Below, piece by piece: positions 1 to 10,583 of a stretch of 64,000 nt of DNA. Where the stretch lies: the NCBI GenBank assembly GCA_000149225.2, contig CM000689.1, positions 1,054,001 to 1,118,000 on the forward strand, given 5' to 3'. Every line of letters starts with the position of its first letter. Position 1 is the first letter of the stretch. A model generated the notes under the pieces. It saw nothing but the letters and a program-made list of their open reading frames with translations. It ran no database searches and had not been told where the DNA came from. Made by a program: the position numbers and the translations under genes. The DNA comes from Lachancea kluyveri NRRL Y-12651 (taxonomy: Eukaryota > Ascomycota > Saccharomycetes > Saccharomycetales > Saccharomycetaceae).

Positions 1-1
1 C

Positions 2-979
2 TTTATTGTCACCAATAGAGTTCTGCAACAGTACTGGAGGACTCCAGCATACATCTGGTCTAAAATCTTAACTGCTGTATTCTCGGCTTTGTTCGTTGGT
101 TTCTCCTTCTTCAATGCCAAAAAATCTATGCAAGGTTTGCAAAATCAGATGTTTTCATTGTTCGTGTACATTATGGTTTTTAATCCGTTGGTTCAACAAA
201 TGCTACCACAGTATTGTGACCAAAGATCTTTATATGAAGTTCGAGAAAGACCTTCGAAGACGTACTCATGGAAAGCTTTTGTACTTGCACAAGTAAGCGC
301 AGAGTTGCCATGGTGTATCTTTATCGGTACCATATCATTCTTTTGCTATTACTACCCTGTTGGATTATACAATAATGCGCCAAATGATCAACAGTTACAT
401 GAGCGTGGTGCATTGTTCTGGTTACTATGTGTTACGTTTTTTTGCTTCATTTCGACCTTTGGTCTGCTGTGTATCGCTGCCGTGGAACTATATGAGAATG
501 CTGGTATTATAGCTAATCTCTGTTTCATTCTTTCAATTACATTTTGTGGTGTGTTGGTAACTAAGGATATGATGCCCGGATTTTGGAAGTTTATGTATAG
601 AGTTTCTCCGATCACCTACTTGATTTCGTCGATGCTGGCAACTGCAGTTGGTAATTCTGAAGTCACGTGCTCTCCTAAAGAATACGTCCACTTTGACCCT
701 CCTAGCGGTATGAGTTGTGGTGAATATATGAAAGACTACATCACTTTGCATTCTGGCTACTTGCTGAATGAGGCAGCCGATTCTAACTGCAGCTTCTGTT
801 CCTTAAAATACACAAACGCGTTTTTGTCTGCATCCAGTGTTTCGTATGACCAAAGGTGGAGGAATTGGGGTATCTTTTTATGTTACCCAGCTATAAACAT
901 TATTGGGTTTGTTCTCTTATACTGGTTTTTCAGGGTTCCAAAATCCAAGAAGGTAGGAAAAGAAAAGAAAACAAACTAA
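2..979 (+). CDS. PDR-type ABC multidrug transporter, C-terminal part
   Basis: The frame is open from base 2 and runs off the left edge, so only the last ~325 residues are present. They cover the second membrane domain of a full-size PDR (ABCG) pump of the plasma membrane, which exports drugs or weak acids using ATP. Visible are the entry segment with YWRTPAYIWSK, several hydrophobic spans, and a long extracellular loop with paired cysteines (CGEYMKDY, then CSFC). The family ending QRWRNWGIF, a last span and a basic tail (RVPKSKK) follow. Both nucleotide-binding domains lie outside the window. The ending resembles the PDR5/PDR10/PDR15/PDR12 group more than SNQ2; the exact member cannot be set from this part. 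The TAA stop is at 977-979. Confidence 0.9.
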   Translation, partial: FIVTNRVLQQYWRTPAYIWSKILTAVFSALFVGFSFFNAKKSMQGLQNQMFSLFVYIMVFNPLVQQMLPQYCDQRSLYEVRERPSKTYSWKAFVLAQVSAELPWCIFIGTISFFCYYYPVGLYNNAPNDQQLHERGALFWLLCVTFFCFISTFGLLCIAAVELYENAGIIANLCFILSITFCGVLVTKDMMPGFWKFMYRVSPITYLISSMLATAVGNSEVTCSPKEYVHFDPPSGMSCGEYMKDYITLHSGYLLNEAADSNCSFCSLKYTNAFLSASSVSYDQRWRNWGIFLCYPAINIIGFVLLYWFFRVPKSKKVGKEKKTN

Positions 980-2017
980 CCTTTCTTTCTGTACTTTAAT
1001 TGTTTACTGATACTTCTTTATAATATGTATCTGTGTCGTTAGATAACTTTGTTTTATCCAATATTCGTGAATGGAGTCTAGTAGCCTACTAACTGCATTT
1101 AATTTCGATACCTGAATTTAAATAAGAGCTTTAGAAAATCCGTGTCTTTCAATTCTTTGCTCGGACATTTTTTTATCTCAGTGTTCCTTTGCGTTGTTAT
1201 ACGTAATGTTTTGACGGTGTAAAGCAGTTAGTCTTAGACTTAGTTTGCGTTTAGGTGTGTCAATTTTGGGCTGAAATGCAGCTATCGTTAAAGCAGCCAC
1301 TTAAAAGGCAGTATTGAAGAGTATCTCATGTGATAAGTGTGAAAGAACTTTTGGCACCTAAACTTTACGAATTCAAAAAAAAAACGAACCATGAGTAACA
1401 CTTAAGTATTATAGACTAAAAACTTGAGCTACTAAGACAAAATTTTAAAATAAAATAAAGAAAAGACTCTTGATTCATGCTCAAGTTTACATGCGTATAG
1501 GTATTTTAACGGTTTTTATCTTTTGCGAAGGTTAGAAACCATATTCTCACTTCTCAAGAAGTTAGATCTGCGCGGCAAATAATGATTATGTCAGACGATA
1601 AGTAACCTGCAGAAAGAGTTACTTTCTTTATGGTTGAACCCGAAGTTTATTGCCCAGTTTTTGTATAATTGTGTAATCTCACGAAATTCGTGATACTAAT
1701 AGTGAATAACAGAGATTAATCATCCCTTTTTGCATGTCACACCGCATAGTTTTCTGCTATGTGCACGATTTGAAATGACAACGAAAGTATCGAAAGAATA
1801 GATTATAGAAAACTGTTACGGAGTAAATATGAAAGGCTCTATGCTTAGATCAAATAATGCAAAAAAAACGTTTTAATGGGGCTATATAAATAAAAAGAGA
1901 AATGAAAAGGAAAATAGAAATAAAAGAAAAAAAAAGGGAGACGTTGAAGGAGACAACATGCTTAGAAGAATGGAAGGGAAGGAAAAACCGTGCAACGAAC
2001 CATGTCTGGAATGGCTT
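980..2017. other. Intergenic, convergent gene ends
   Basis: About 1 kb between the ends of the ABC transporter and CHS3. It is AT-rich with A-runs near 1861-1870 and 1925-1940 that probably belong to 3' ends. No tRNA, LTR or conserved frame was seen. Confidence 0.6.
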
Positions 2018-5000
2018 TTATGATAGCAGTGCTTCTTCTTCCTCTTCGTGAGATAGTGGGGAATTGTAACTCTTTAAGGGAGAGCCTTGCCTCACCGGTG
2101 ATGGTTCACGATTATCTTGTTTCTCAAGGGTAGCGGAAGGTAAATGCAGCAAATCTAGTTGTGAGGGGGCACCAGTGTAATTATTTGCCCTTTTTAACCT
2201 TTCCTCTCTTTCAAATTCTCTCCAAGTCCTCATCTTGATCTTGGAATGGTCAAACTCACCTTCTACGTCGTCATGTCCGCCTGCTTTCTTGTTACCGCCC
2301 GCAATTGTTCTGGTGTCACCCCAGGAGAAATCGTCAAATTTCCAATATGCGTAAGATGGTAATACAAAATTCCAGATCGGTAGTGCAATGATGTAAATTG
2401 CCATCCAAACTAAGTATGACCATCTTGTTGCCGTGACGACGATGATCAAACCAGGTAAACCTAAAATGACAGCCAATAGGACCAAAGTCAACACCGGTGT
2501 AGGTTTGGAAACGATTGCGAAAATGATAACGTAGATCGTGAAACAGATTGCTAATGGTAGCACCATAGTACCAATCAATTCAATACCGATGACAAACTGC
2601 ATGGAGAAACAGAAGGTACCACATAAATCCTTGATTAAAACCAATTCCATTAAATTATGGACCGTAGAATTAATCCAACGACGACGTTGCGATAATAAAA
2701 CTTTGAATTCGTCTGGAACAATAGTCTTACAAGCGGCCTTTGGTACAAAGACTTGCTTACGTTTTGGGAAAGTTTTCAACATCAAAGAGGACAAAAATCT
2801 ATCCTCACCCAACAACAACAAATTTTTCTTGTGCAAAGTGTCTGTAACGTTGTCCGAATAACGTTCTACGATATCTGGGTTCGCCAATATGGGGACCCAA
2901 TAACCGTCTTTGCCCTTTGGAGACTTGATACGATAGATCGAAAAACAGCCAGGCAAACAGGTAACGCTGCCAAACACAGACTCGAAAGCCTTTGCTTGAT
3001 GATGAGAGATGTAATATTCAAACACTTGGATAGCGGTAACCCAAGATTGCCTTTTATTTGCAATTTTGGTTTCACCACACAGCCCCATGATTTCAGGATC
3101 TTTGACCATCTCAGCAACCATATGGGTTAAAGAATCTGGGAAAACTTTTGTATCGGCATCAACCATTAAGACCATTTCGTAAAAATCTGCCATCAAACCT
3201 GTGATTTGCCAGATGTTTTTCAAGATCTGGAATTCCAAATCCGTCATTCTTTCGTCAAAGGTCATTTTTTGCAAAAAAGACATTAAAATGACCTGGGAAT
3301 CACGCTTACCTCTATTACCGGGCTTAGCAGAACCTTGTTCGTCTGGAGTACCACATTTGACAATGGTGATCATTGGGACACGTTGTTGCTTTTCAAAGGG
3401 GACAGTAGAATCATTATACTTATAAAAACCGGCATAAACTTTGGCCATATTGTGTCTCTTGGAACCGGATGCAACAGCAACGTAAGAATGAGGTTCGACT
3501 TGATCCGGTGAAACGACAAAGTCTTCCATCATTCCTAGGGCAATCTCAGGTGTGGTCAAGTCGTTACCGGACCCCTTGATCAAACCATCACAAAGGATCA
3601 TCAGCAACTTGTGGGAATTTGGATAATCGGTGGTCGATAACGAATCCAAAGTGGTTCTTAGACCATCCTCGTCTTCGGAGTAACAGGTAACAAAACAAAT
3701 CGAATGGGCCAATGGGAAACCAAATGGCATGTAGTCAACTGGAGGCTGTGCGACGATGTCTGGATGTATTATTGTTGGATCAAGAGAAGGGATGGAAGAG
3801 TTTAAAACTGGATCGTCGGTAAAAGAATCTGAAAATGGGTTGAACATGATGGAAGGAGCGCGGGATTGCGAAGATAAAAGATCTTTCCTTTGAGATTTCA
3901 AAACAGATTGTGTAGTCATCGTAGTCATATCTGTCTGCAACAAAGAGTTTACAGCAGTACTGCTATTGTCAGACTTGGGAAGTTTAGAATTTCCGCTAGC
4001 AAATCCCAGGTCCTGATAGTGTTTATCAGTAGGAGAAGAAGATGATGACAGAAAATTCCTGGAGTTATGCTTCAAAAGGTTAAACTTGGAACCGGAGCGA
4101 TTGTGGTTATTGCGGTGTCTGGTTGGCCTCATCGTTGGGTCCGTGTTTTTGATTGGGCCCTGGGTGTTAATATTCTCTGCCCAATCTTCGATGTCATTGG
4201 TATGTTTGGCCATGGTCTTATTGTCGACAACGTAAGCACCTTGCTTCCTGGCAACCGCCCACCGGAAATAACAGGCGATCAGAAACTTGACAAAGACGAC
4301 GGAAAGGATAAATACAAGAGAGACGTATAAGACCACGTCAGAAGCGATACAGCCGATCGTATCAGAGTCGATGGATCCCACTTTGACAATCTCGGAAAGA
4401 CAACGGGCAACTTTTCTATCGTGTGAATTGGACAACACCAAAGATATGTCATAGCCTTGCAAATGAGAGTTTCTCAAGTCATCGAATAGAGGAGGGTAAT
4501 CTAGATCGTCTGTCTGTAACCAGTTCAAAAGATCTAGATCAAGCACGTCGCCGTTGTAGACGACTAAGTTTCTAGTCGAGTTTTTGATGTCGTCCCAAGT
4601 GAAATAGACATCGCCTGAAACTTCCAAATCGTAATAAGCCTGTCTTGCCTCTTGAGAGGTGTGGCAAGCCCAACCGTCGTAGTATTCGCTTTTCGTAAAA
4701 TTTGGCGACGTAGAACCGTCCTGGGCAAACACTTTGCAGGGGAAATACCAGGCAAGGTTTTCGGATTCGTCGTATGGGATGGAACAGTCGCTCTTAGGGG
4801 TGATCAAACCATGACAGTTACCATTAACGTTTTGGAACAAAAACGAAGCGTCTGAGCCGCCCGCATTTACAGGAGGATACAAGATATTCGTACCGGCATC
4901 TATACCGGCGGCAGCAGGATGGGAGGAAGAATCTAGCGAGTAAGCCTTGCCGTTAATGATCAAAAACCCGGGACTGACGTCGTTATTTCTAAGACGTAGC

Positions 5001-5587
5001 TTGGACTTGTTACAAACGGTCTTGGTAAAACCAAAAGTCAGATATGCAATAAACACACCGGCATAAATGATAATGGACAGCAAAGCAATCTTTTCTCTCC
5101 AAGCCATCTGACGCTCCTTCTTAGGCATACCGCAAAGTTTCAACAAGGGGGCTGGGGCCCAAAAGGTGATAACATAACAATACAGCTGCCACAATGACAT
5201 GGACTTCTCTTTCCTCTTCTGTAGAGGTTTAACAGGGAAGGGTTTTTTCACCGAAGCCTGTCTGTCAAGTTTCGCGCTAGCGCCTTCATCCAGGTCTTGC
5301 AAGGGAATGGCATCGTCCGGCGTGGCAGCTACGCCTGGGCCCGTCACAGAAGGGTCAACGCCGGTAGTAGAAGGTTGAACATTGATATGGTCCTTCTGCT
5401 CATTAGCCTTTTGAGCGTAGTAATAATGAGGATTCTGCGGATTGTTTAAATCGTTACGCTCCGGACGCACCAATGATCCCTGTCTGTGAACACCAATAGA
5501 TTCGCTCCTAGAGCGCAGCAGCGACTCGCTATCAAAGCTCTGGTAGTCTTCGGACCTTCTGCTCTTTCTAGAAGACGAGTGCAGCAT
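2018..5587 (-). CDS. CHS3: Chitin synthase III catalytic subunit
   Basis: Makes most wall chitin by transferring GlcNAc from UDP-GlcNAc; in yeast it cycles between chitosomes and the bud neck or plasma membrane. From the ATG at 5587 the protein has 1189 residues, close to the 1165 of S. cerevisiae. The frame extends to 5680, but only with a TTG start. The N-terminal cytosolic part carries SESLLRSR and HRQGSLVRPER, both shared with S. cerevisiae Chs3. Two early membrane spans follow, then the glycosyltransferase 2 core with VDADTKVFP, GEDRFL and the class signature QRRRWINST, and a C-terminal cluster of spans. The acidic C-terminal tail (EEEEEALLS) resembles a sorting region. It is divergent from PYD3. 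Sure of family and orthology. Confidence 0.97.
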   Translation of the reverse strand: MLHSSSRKSRRSEDYQSFDSESLLRSRSESIGVHRQGSLVRPERNDLNNPQNPHYYYAQKANEQKDHINVQPSTTGVDPSVTGPGVAATPDDAIPLQDLDEGASAKLDRQASVKKPFPVKPLQKRKEKSMSLWQLYCYVITFWAPAPLLKLCGMPKKERQMAWREKIALLSIIIYAGVFIAYLTFGFTKTVCNKSKLRLRNNDVSPGFLIINGKAYSLDSSSHPAAAGIDAGTNILYPPVNAGGSDASFLFQNVNGNCHGLITPKSDCSIPYDESENLAWYFPCKVFAQDGSTSPNFTKSEYYDGWACHTSQEARQAYYDLEVSGDVYFTWDDIKNSTRNLVVYNGDVLDLDLLNWLQTDDLDYPPLFDDLRNSHLQGYDISLVLSNSHDRKVARCLSEIVKVGSIDSDTIGCIASDVVLYVSLVFILSVVFVKFLIACYFRWAVARKQGAYVVDNKTMAKHTNDIEDWAENINTQGPIKNTDPTMRPTRHRNNHNRSGSKFNLLKHNSRNFLSSSSSPTDKHYQDLGFASGNSKLPKSDNSSTAVNSLLQTDMTTMTTQSVLKSQRKDLLSSQSRAPSIMFNPFSDSFTDDPVLNSSIPSLDPTIIHPDIVAQPPVDYMPFGFPLAHSICFVTCYSEDEDGLRTTLDSLSTTDYPNSHKLLMILCDGLIKGSGNDLTTPEIALGMMEDFVVSPDQVEPHSYVAVASGSKRHNMAKVYAGFYKYNDSTVPFEKQQRVPMITIVKCGTPDEQGSAKPGNRGKRDSQVILMSFLQKMTFDERMTDLEFQILKNIWQITGLMADFYEMVLMVDADTKVFPDSLTHMVAEMVKDPEIMGLCGETKIANKRQSWVTAIQVFEYYISHHQAKAFESVFGSVTCLPGCFSIYRIKSPKGKDGYWVPILANPDIVERYSDNVTDTLHKKNLLLLGEDRFLSSLMLKTFPKRKQVFVPKAACKTIVPDEFKVLLSQRRRWINSTVHNLMELVLIKDLCGTFCFSMQFVIGIELIGTMVLPLAICFTIYVIIFAIVSKPTPVLTLVLLAVILGLPGLIIVVTATRWSYLVWMAIYIIALPIWNFVLPSYAYWKFDDFSWGDTRTIAGGNKKAGGHDDVEGEFDHSKIKMRTWREFEREERLKRANNYTGAPSQLDLLHLPSATLEKQDNREPSPVRQGSPLKSYNSPLSHEEEEEALLS

Positions 5588-6182
5588 TGCTGTATCAATG
5601 GATATGGCTTGATGCGATGCGAAGAGGTAAGAGATCCTCGAAAGATCAAAATTTTTTTCTTCAAGTCCAGAAGAACGCAACTATCGAATGTTCCGTTTCA
5701 GGTTAAGTTCTATTTTTTCTCTTCGTTTTGCGTGCGCCACAAACGGACGCGCGCATCATGATGCACGGAAAACTACTGCTCTCTGGCCACGTGCAGATTT
5801 CTACATTCCCCAGCTCCTTTGATCCGCTTCGGAAAAAAAAAAAAAAAAAAAAAAAAAAACCGAAGGCTTTCGAATCGGAATTTATTAATGCATCGGTTAC
5901 CGCGGCAGGGGTTCGAACACAGGCATTGTGATAATCTATGGTTGCAAACGCTATCTAACTGTATCAGTAACGATAGCATACACAGCTGATGATAACCGCC
6001 GGAGTATGGCAACTCGTGAAAGGAGACCCTATCACTACCGTGCTTCGAGTTTACAACCAACGGTAGCATGCCTCAGGCCTTATTTGTATAAATAATCAGT
6101 GTTTTGTAGCGTTATATCTTGAGAAAGTTTTGGTCTTCTATCATCGATAATAAAAAATAAGCTATCCAAGAAATCATCAAAA
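5588..6182. promoter_or_regulatory. CHS3/PYD3 divergent promoter region
   Basis: This 595-bp stretch serves both divergent genes. It holds a run of about 27 A at 5833-5859, a likely nucleosome-poor tract, and an E-box CACGTG near 5790. GATAA cores occur near 5930, 5990 and 6146. GATA sites upstream of PYD3 would fit nitrogen regulation of pyrimidine catabolism, but this is inference from short motifs. Confidence 0.45.
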
Positions 6183-7550
6183 ATGTCTAAAGACGTATCT
6201 AGTACTATTACTACTGTTTCCGCCAGCCCTGATGGCACCTTAAATCTGCCTGCTGCTGCTCCATTGTCCATCGCTTCTGGGCGTCTTAACCAGACCATCC
6301 TCGAAACGGGCTCCCAGTTTGGTGGTGTTGCTCGTTGGGGTCAGGAATCTCATGAATTCGGCATGCGCAGGCTCGCAGGCACTGCTTTGGATGGTGCTAT
6401 GAGAGATTGGTTTACGAATGAGTGTGAGTCGCTCGGCTGTAAAGTTAAGGTCGACAAAATTGGGAACATGTTTGCTGTCTATCCCGGTAAGAACGGCGGT
6501 AAGCCTACTGCTACTGGCTCCCATCTAGACACTCAACCCGAAGCTGGTAAGTATGATGGTATCCTCGGAGTTCTTGCAGGTCTTGAGGTCTTGAGGACTT
6601 TCAAGGACAATAACTACGTTCCTAACTATGACGTGTGTGTTGTAGTTTGGTTTAACGAAGAAGGTGCACGTTTTGCTCGTTCCTGTACTGGTTCTAGTGT
6701 CTGGTCACACGACTTGTCTCTTGAAGAGGCCTATGGTTTGATGTCTGTCGGTGAGGACAAGCCAGAATCAGTTTACGATTCTCTTAAGAATATCGGTTAT
6801 ATTGGTGATACTCCAGCTTCTTACAAGGAGAATGAAATCGACGCTCATTTCGAATTGCACATCGAACAGGGACCAATCCTCGAAGACGAAAACAAGGCGA
6901 TCGGTATTGTTACAGGTGTTCAGGCCTACAACTGGCAAAAGGTTACTGTGCATGGTGTCGGTGCCCATGCCGGTACTACCCCGTGGAGATTAAGAAAGGA
7001 TGCTTTGTTGATGTCTTCAAAGATGATCGTCGCGGCGAGCGAGATTGCTCAACGTCACAACGGTTTGTTCACCTGTGGTATTATTGATGCTAAGCCTTAC
7101 TCGGTCAACATCATTCCAGGTGAAGTTTCCTTCACTTTGGATTTCAGACATCCATCAGACGATGTCCTGGCAACGATGTTAAAGGAAGCTGCTGCGGAGT
7201 TTGACAGATTAATCAAAATTAACGACGGTGGTGCTTTGTCGTACGAATCTGAAACTTTACAAGTGTCTCCTGCTGTCAACTTCCATGAGGTTTGCATCGA
7301 ATGCGTTTCTAGATCTGCCTTTGCTCAATTTAAGAAGGACCAAGTTAGACAAATCTGGTCCGGTGCTGGTCACGATTCTTGCCAAACGGCACCTCATGTT
7401 CCTACCTCGATGATCTTCATTCCTTCCAAGGATGGTTTGTCCCACAACTACTATGAGTATTCATCTCCAGAAGAGATTGAAAACGGTTTCAAAGTCCTGT
7501 TGCAAGCCATCATCAACTATGACAACTACAGAGTGATTAGAGGGCACTGA
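6183..7550 (+). CDS. PYD3: Beta-alanine synthase (N-carbamoyl-beta-alanine amidohydrolase)
   Basis: Last step of reductive pyrimidine breakdown: N-carbamyl-beta-alanine gives beta-alanine, CO2 and ammonia, letting the yeast use uracil-derived nitrogen. The 455-residue protein is a di-zinc enzyme of the M20/acyl-carbamoylase fold. All key residues are present: H114 in GSHLDTQ, D125 in KYDG, E159-E160 in FNEEG, H226 in LHIEQGP, N309, R322 and H397 in GAGHDS. These are the numbers known for the L. kluyveri enzyme, and the sequence agrees with it as far as I recall it. The ATG at 6183 gives the known N-terminus (MSKDVSS). S. cerevisiae lacks the gene. Other eukaryotes mostly use an unrelated nitrilase-type enzyme, so this one is of bacterial kind. 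Confidence 0.97.
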   Translation: MSKDVSSTITTVSASPDGTLNLPAAAPLSIASGRLNQTILETGSQFGGVARWGQESHEFGMRRLAGTALDGAMRDWFTNECESLGCKVKVDKIGNMFAVYPGKNGGKPTATGSHLDTQPEAGKYDGILGVLAGLEVLRTFKDNNYVPNYDVCVVVWFNEEGARFARSCTGSSVWSHDLSLEEAYGLMSVGEDKPESVYDSLKNIGYIGDTPASYKENEIDAHFELHIEQGPILEDENKAIGIVTGVQAYNWQKVTVHGVGAHAGTTPWRLRKDALLMSSKMIVAASEIAQRHNGLFTCGIIDAKPYSVNIIPGEVSFTLDFRHPSDDVLATMLKEAAAEFDRLIKINDGGALSYESETLQVSPAVNFHEVCIECVSRSAFAQFKKDQVRQIWSGAGHDSCQTAPHVPTSMIFIPSKDGLSHNYYEYSSPEEIENGFKVLLQAIINYDNYRVIRGH

Positions 7551-7739
7551 AAACTTTAAGACGTATGCATTTCAATGTATTTTAATTAATTGGTTCAACT
7601 AGTATAGATATTTATACACCTGTAAATTTAAAAGAATTTTAATTTTATCTTTATTGTTTAATTTCACGTCTAAAAATTTTATGGGTATTTTTTTATTTTT
7701 TTTACAAACACAAGCATGTACACATAAAGATGAACATGT

Positions 7740-10583
7740 TTACATTTTCTCCTCACTTTTGAACAGCCCGGTCACGGATGGAAAGTTCAGATTACCGCTG
7801 TCTTCAGCCTTGTGCTTAAAACTCACTATCATGCGCAAATATTTCATGAACAGGAAACTCATCGAACCTAGTGCTCTAAACGCTGCTAATGCTGCAACGG
7901 ACCACAAGATGAACGCTAGATATTTGTTATTGGATGTCTCTTCAGGGGCGTAAATTTGAGTGACAATCATCATCAGTACCAAATTGGATAACATCCAAAT
8001 CATGACGATTCTGGTTCTTATATCTCTATAATAATCGTTCTTCATTTGTGCCAGGTCGACTGTATCCTCTTCAATTTCACTTTCTTTTAACCTGCTCTTG
8101 ATTTCAGCAAATTTCTTGTCGATTTCTTGTGGCCATTCAGTACCTTCAACGATCTGTTGGCCGTCGGGACCTTCTTTCACAGTGGCTTCACTCTTTGGTT
8201 TCATCTCTTGTGTAGAGCCCTTTGTACCCCATGAAACATCGTGCGTATTACAGAATGCAAAGATTTGTAAAGTACAAATAAACGAAGGCAGCATTAGGAA
8301 ATATTGGATAGAAGAAGTAACCAAATGCCATGGATCCAAATACATTATAGACGTGAATGCATATAACCCATAGGTAGACAATAGAGACACAACAATGTTG
8401 ACAAAAATCATATGAGATTCTGAACCGTCGTTTAATGTTTGGATGGAAAACACAAGACCACAAATCAAGGCATAAGTGGAGCAAATGCTCAAAATTACCA
8501 TTGAGATAATAAACAAATGATTGGCACCCTGTGGTCTATTACCCATAGAAATAATGAAAAGAGCGGCAAGGTCACAAATAATCAAATATTTGAAAAAAGT
8601 AAACAAAACCTCGCCATGCTTGATTATTTTGTTCATAGAACCGGCCAAGTAGTAGAATGTTAAAAAGAAATTTGCAATAGAAAACCATGAGAACACCATC
8701 TGGACAAACTGGTATAAGAATTCGATGTGGAAGAAAAGCTTCCTCGTGGCGGAGTGTTTTGTCTTCCAAATTTGTGTAAAATGCAACTGAGCATACAAAG
8801 CAGCAAACATTGCACCATTCAACCAACGTCTTCTCTGAGAAATAAATTCAGGAGGCTCTTCGGGAACATCTGTTTCACCAGTGGCTTCCTTCACGTACTT
8901 CAGAACCCATTTGGCATCTCTCTTGGCTACTAGTTCCCAACATAAAATTCTGTCTTCAGCCAAGTACATGTTCGCAGTAAAAACATCATGCTGTCTACCT
9001 TCCTGAGTTTCACCCAAGAAATATGAGTGTAATGGACCAGTACCATCCTCATGGTTTTGTAAAGCACGATAGCGGTATGCTGATAGAGCACCTGGTAGCA
9101 CCGAGATATAACCAAAGACACTTTCCAACGGTTTATCTAATATGTTTGACATTTTGTATTCGAAATTTTGAGAAGCGACAAGCGGGTTCAGTAATTTCAA
9201 GCCCCATTTTCCCTTCATGGTCTTGATTTGCCCAGCAGCACCGGCAACGTTTGAATCCATATCGAAAACTTTCCACAAATGATACACCGCAGTATTATTT
9301 AGTCTAGTACCAACGTCTACTAAGGCGACAACTGTTGGATCTAAAATGGGACAGAAAGCATTGAATAACCAGCGGTGAGAGTTGATCTTCTTCTGATTTT
9401 CCTCTTTCAAGCAGAAAACAATTTGTACAGGCACAATCCCTTTACTAACATAATCCAACTCGTCATCGATAGATACCTGTGTAGTCAGCTCGAAAATATG
9501 AGCTTTGACCGCTTCACCATTAACTGTGGACTTGGCCATGTCTTCTTGATACACACCTAATGCACTCAAATAGTCCAAAGACCCCTGATTGATTTTAGTT
9601 CTACCATCACTGACAATAATCACTTGAACTTTTTTCCACCCATTGGGACCCCAAACGTTAGATTTTTTACGGCTACACAGGTGTGCAACGTTCTTCATAA
9701 TAGAGTGCAAAGTTCTTGCTAGAGCATACTTGTCTTCATTATACATAGTAATGCAAATAGCAATTTGACACTCTCTGTTCATTTCTGCAAATCTCAAGCT
9801 GTAACCACCGGAGACAAAATCATCAGGCTCTGAGGTACATGCTGTGTATCTCATCTCGGTGAACTCTGGGGAATCACGACGTGGAAGGATACTCGAAAGA
9901 CCACCAGGAATTGGATTATCTAGCTTCAAAATGTTTTTACTATTTTTAACAGGAGGTTTCCTTCTGACCTCAGATTTTCCACGTCTAATATAGTTAAACT
10001 GTGGGTGGTTTAATTGGAATCTAGTGTTTCCAAAGGTGTCACCAGAATAAATAGTACTTTCATCATCAAGTGACTTTCTTTCATAATCTTCCTCGGAGAA
10101 TAAGCTTTTTGAACCGCCAGAACTATTTCTTGACCCTGGAGGAAATAGGGACCCTCCGTTCCTAACTGGGGATCCATTACGACGATAAACATCGTACAAA
10201 TCCTCTTCTTCGTTATTGTAGTCGTCGACTTCGATCACAACCTGTCCACTTCTCTTTGGAGATTCTTGCAAATTAGCCTGGTATCTGTTTTGAGGCAAGC
10301 ATCCCTGTTGTGGCAGCGGAGAGTTATGAGTGCTATCACGAGAGAATATGTTCCTACGTTGAGGAGAATACCTGGCGGCAGCTCTTGAAGGTGAAGCTTG
10401 CAGACGAGCATGGTTTATTGGTGATTCATGTGCTTGAGGAAATCCTTGGAATGCTGTTGATTGGTCTTCCTCATACGTCATATTACTAGCAGCCCTCCAT
10501 GGAGATGGATTGGTCCTTGCAGTTTGTGGCGATCGAATCGGGGATCCACTAGATGGATCCACGACAAAAGGGTTTCTGTCCAT
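7740..10583 (-). CDS. CHS2: Chitin synthase II (septum)
   Basis: Builds the primary septum at cytokinesis at the bud neck. The 947 residues compare with 963 in S. cerevisiae and begin alike (MDRNPF). The N-terminal ~240 residues are polar and rich in S/T-P sites (SPSRAA, YSPQRR, ESPKR), as expected for the region phosphorylated by Cdk1 to hold the enzyme in the ER until mitotic exit. The chitin synthase 1 domain follows with [17 protein letters not shown] and QRRRWLNG. Several membrane spans come next, and a last pair lies near the C-terminus (residues ~850-910). It converges with PYD3 (189 bp apart) and diverges from SCO1. A Mcm1-Fkh2 type site lies about 115-140 bp upstream. Confidence 0.97.
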   Translation of the reverse strand: MDRNPFVVDPSSGSPIRSPQTARTNPSPWRAASNMTYEEDQSTAFQGFPQAHESPINHARLQASPSRAAARYSPQRRNIFSRDSTHNSPLPQQGCLPQNRYQANLQESPKRSGQVVIEVDDYNNEEEDLYDVYRRNGSPVRNGGSLFPPGSRNSSGGSKSLFSEEDYERKSLDDESTIYSGDTFGNTRFQLNHPQFNYIRRGKSEVRRKPPVKNSKNILKLDNPIPGGLSSILPRRDSPEFTEMRYTACTSEPDDFVSGGYSLRFAEMNRECQIAICITMYNEDKYALARTLHSIMKNVAHLCSRKKSNVWGPNGWKKVQVIIVSDGRTKINQGSLDYLSALGVYQEDMAKSTVNGEAVKAHIFELTTQVSIDDELDYVSKGIVPVQIVFCLKEENQKKINSHRWLFNAFCPILDPTVVALVDVGTRLNNTAVYHLWKVFDMDSNVAGAAGQIKTMKGKWGLKLLNPLVASQNFEYKMSNILDKPLESVFGYISVLPGALSAYRYRALQNHEDGTGPLHSYFLGETQEGRQHDVFTANMYLAEDRILCWELVAKRDAKWVLKYVKEATGETDVPEEPPEFISQRRRWLNGAMFAALYAQLHFTQIWKTKHSATRKLFFHIEFLYQFVQMVFSWFSIANFFLTFYYLAGSMNKIIKHGEVLFTFFKYLIICDLAALFIISMGNRPQGANHLFIISMVILSICSTYALICGLVFSIQTLNDGSESHMIFVNIVVSLLSTYGLYAFTSIMYLDPWHLVTSSIQYFLMLPSFICTLQIFAFCNTHDVSWGTKGSTQEMKPKSEATVKEGPDGQQIVEGTEWPQEIDKKFAEIKSRLKESEIEEDTVDLAQMKNDYYRDIRTRIVMIWMLSNLVLMMIVTQIYAPEETSNNKYLAFILWSVAALAAFRALGSMSFLFMKYLRMIVSFKHKAEDSGNLNFPSVTGLFKSEEKM

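Noticed and set aside
1020-1140. TACTAAC branch-point sequence at 1087-1093
   Set aside because: It lies after the stop of the ABC transporter, with no GTATGT donor in place and no downstream frame.
5588-5680. N-terminal extension of CHS3 by 31 residues
   Set aside because: The longest frame begins with TTG; the ATG at 5587 gives a length and N-terminus like known Chs3.
5780-5900. Possible point centromere (CACGTG, long A-run, CCGAA)
   Set aside because: The CDEIII core is not present, the A-run is far too short for CDEII and the order does not fit; it reads as a promoter.
5890-5950. tRNA-like B box (GGTTCGAAC) in the CHS3/PYD3 promoter
   Set aside because: No T-stem pairing, A box or acceptor stem can be found around it.
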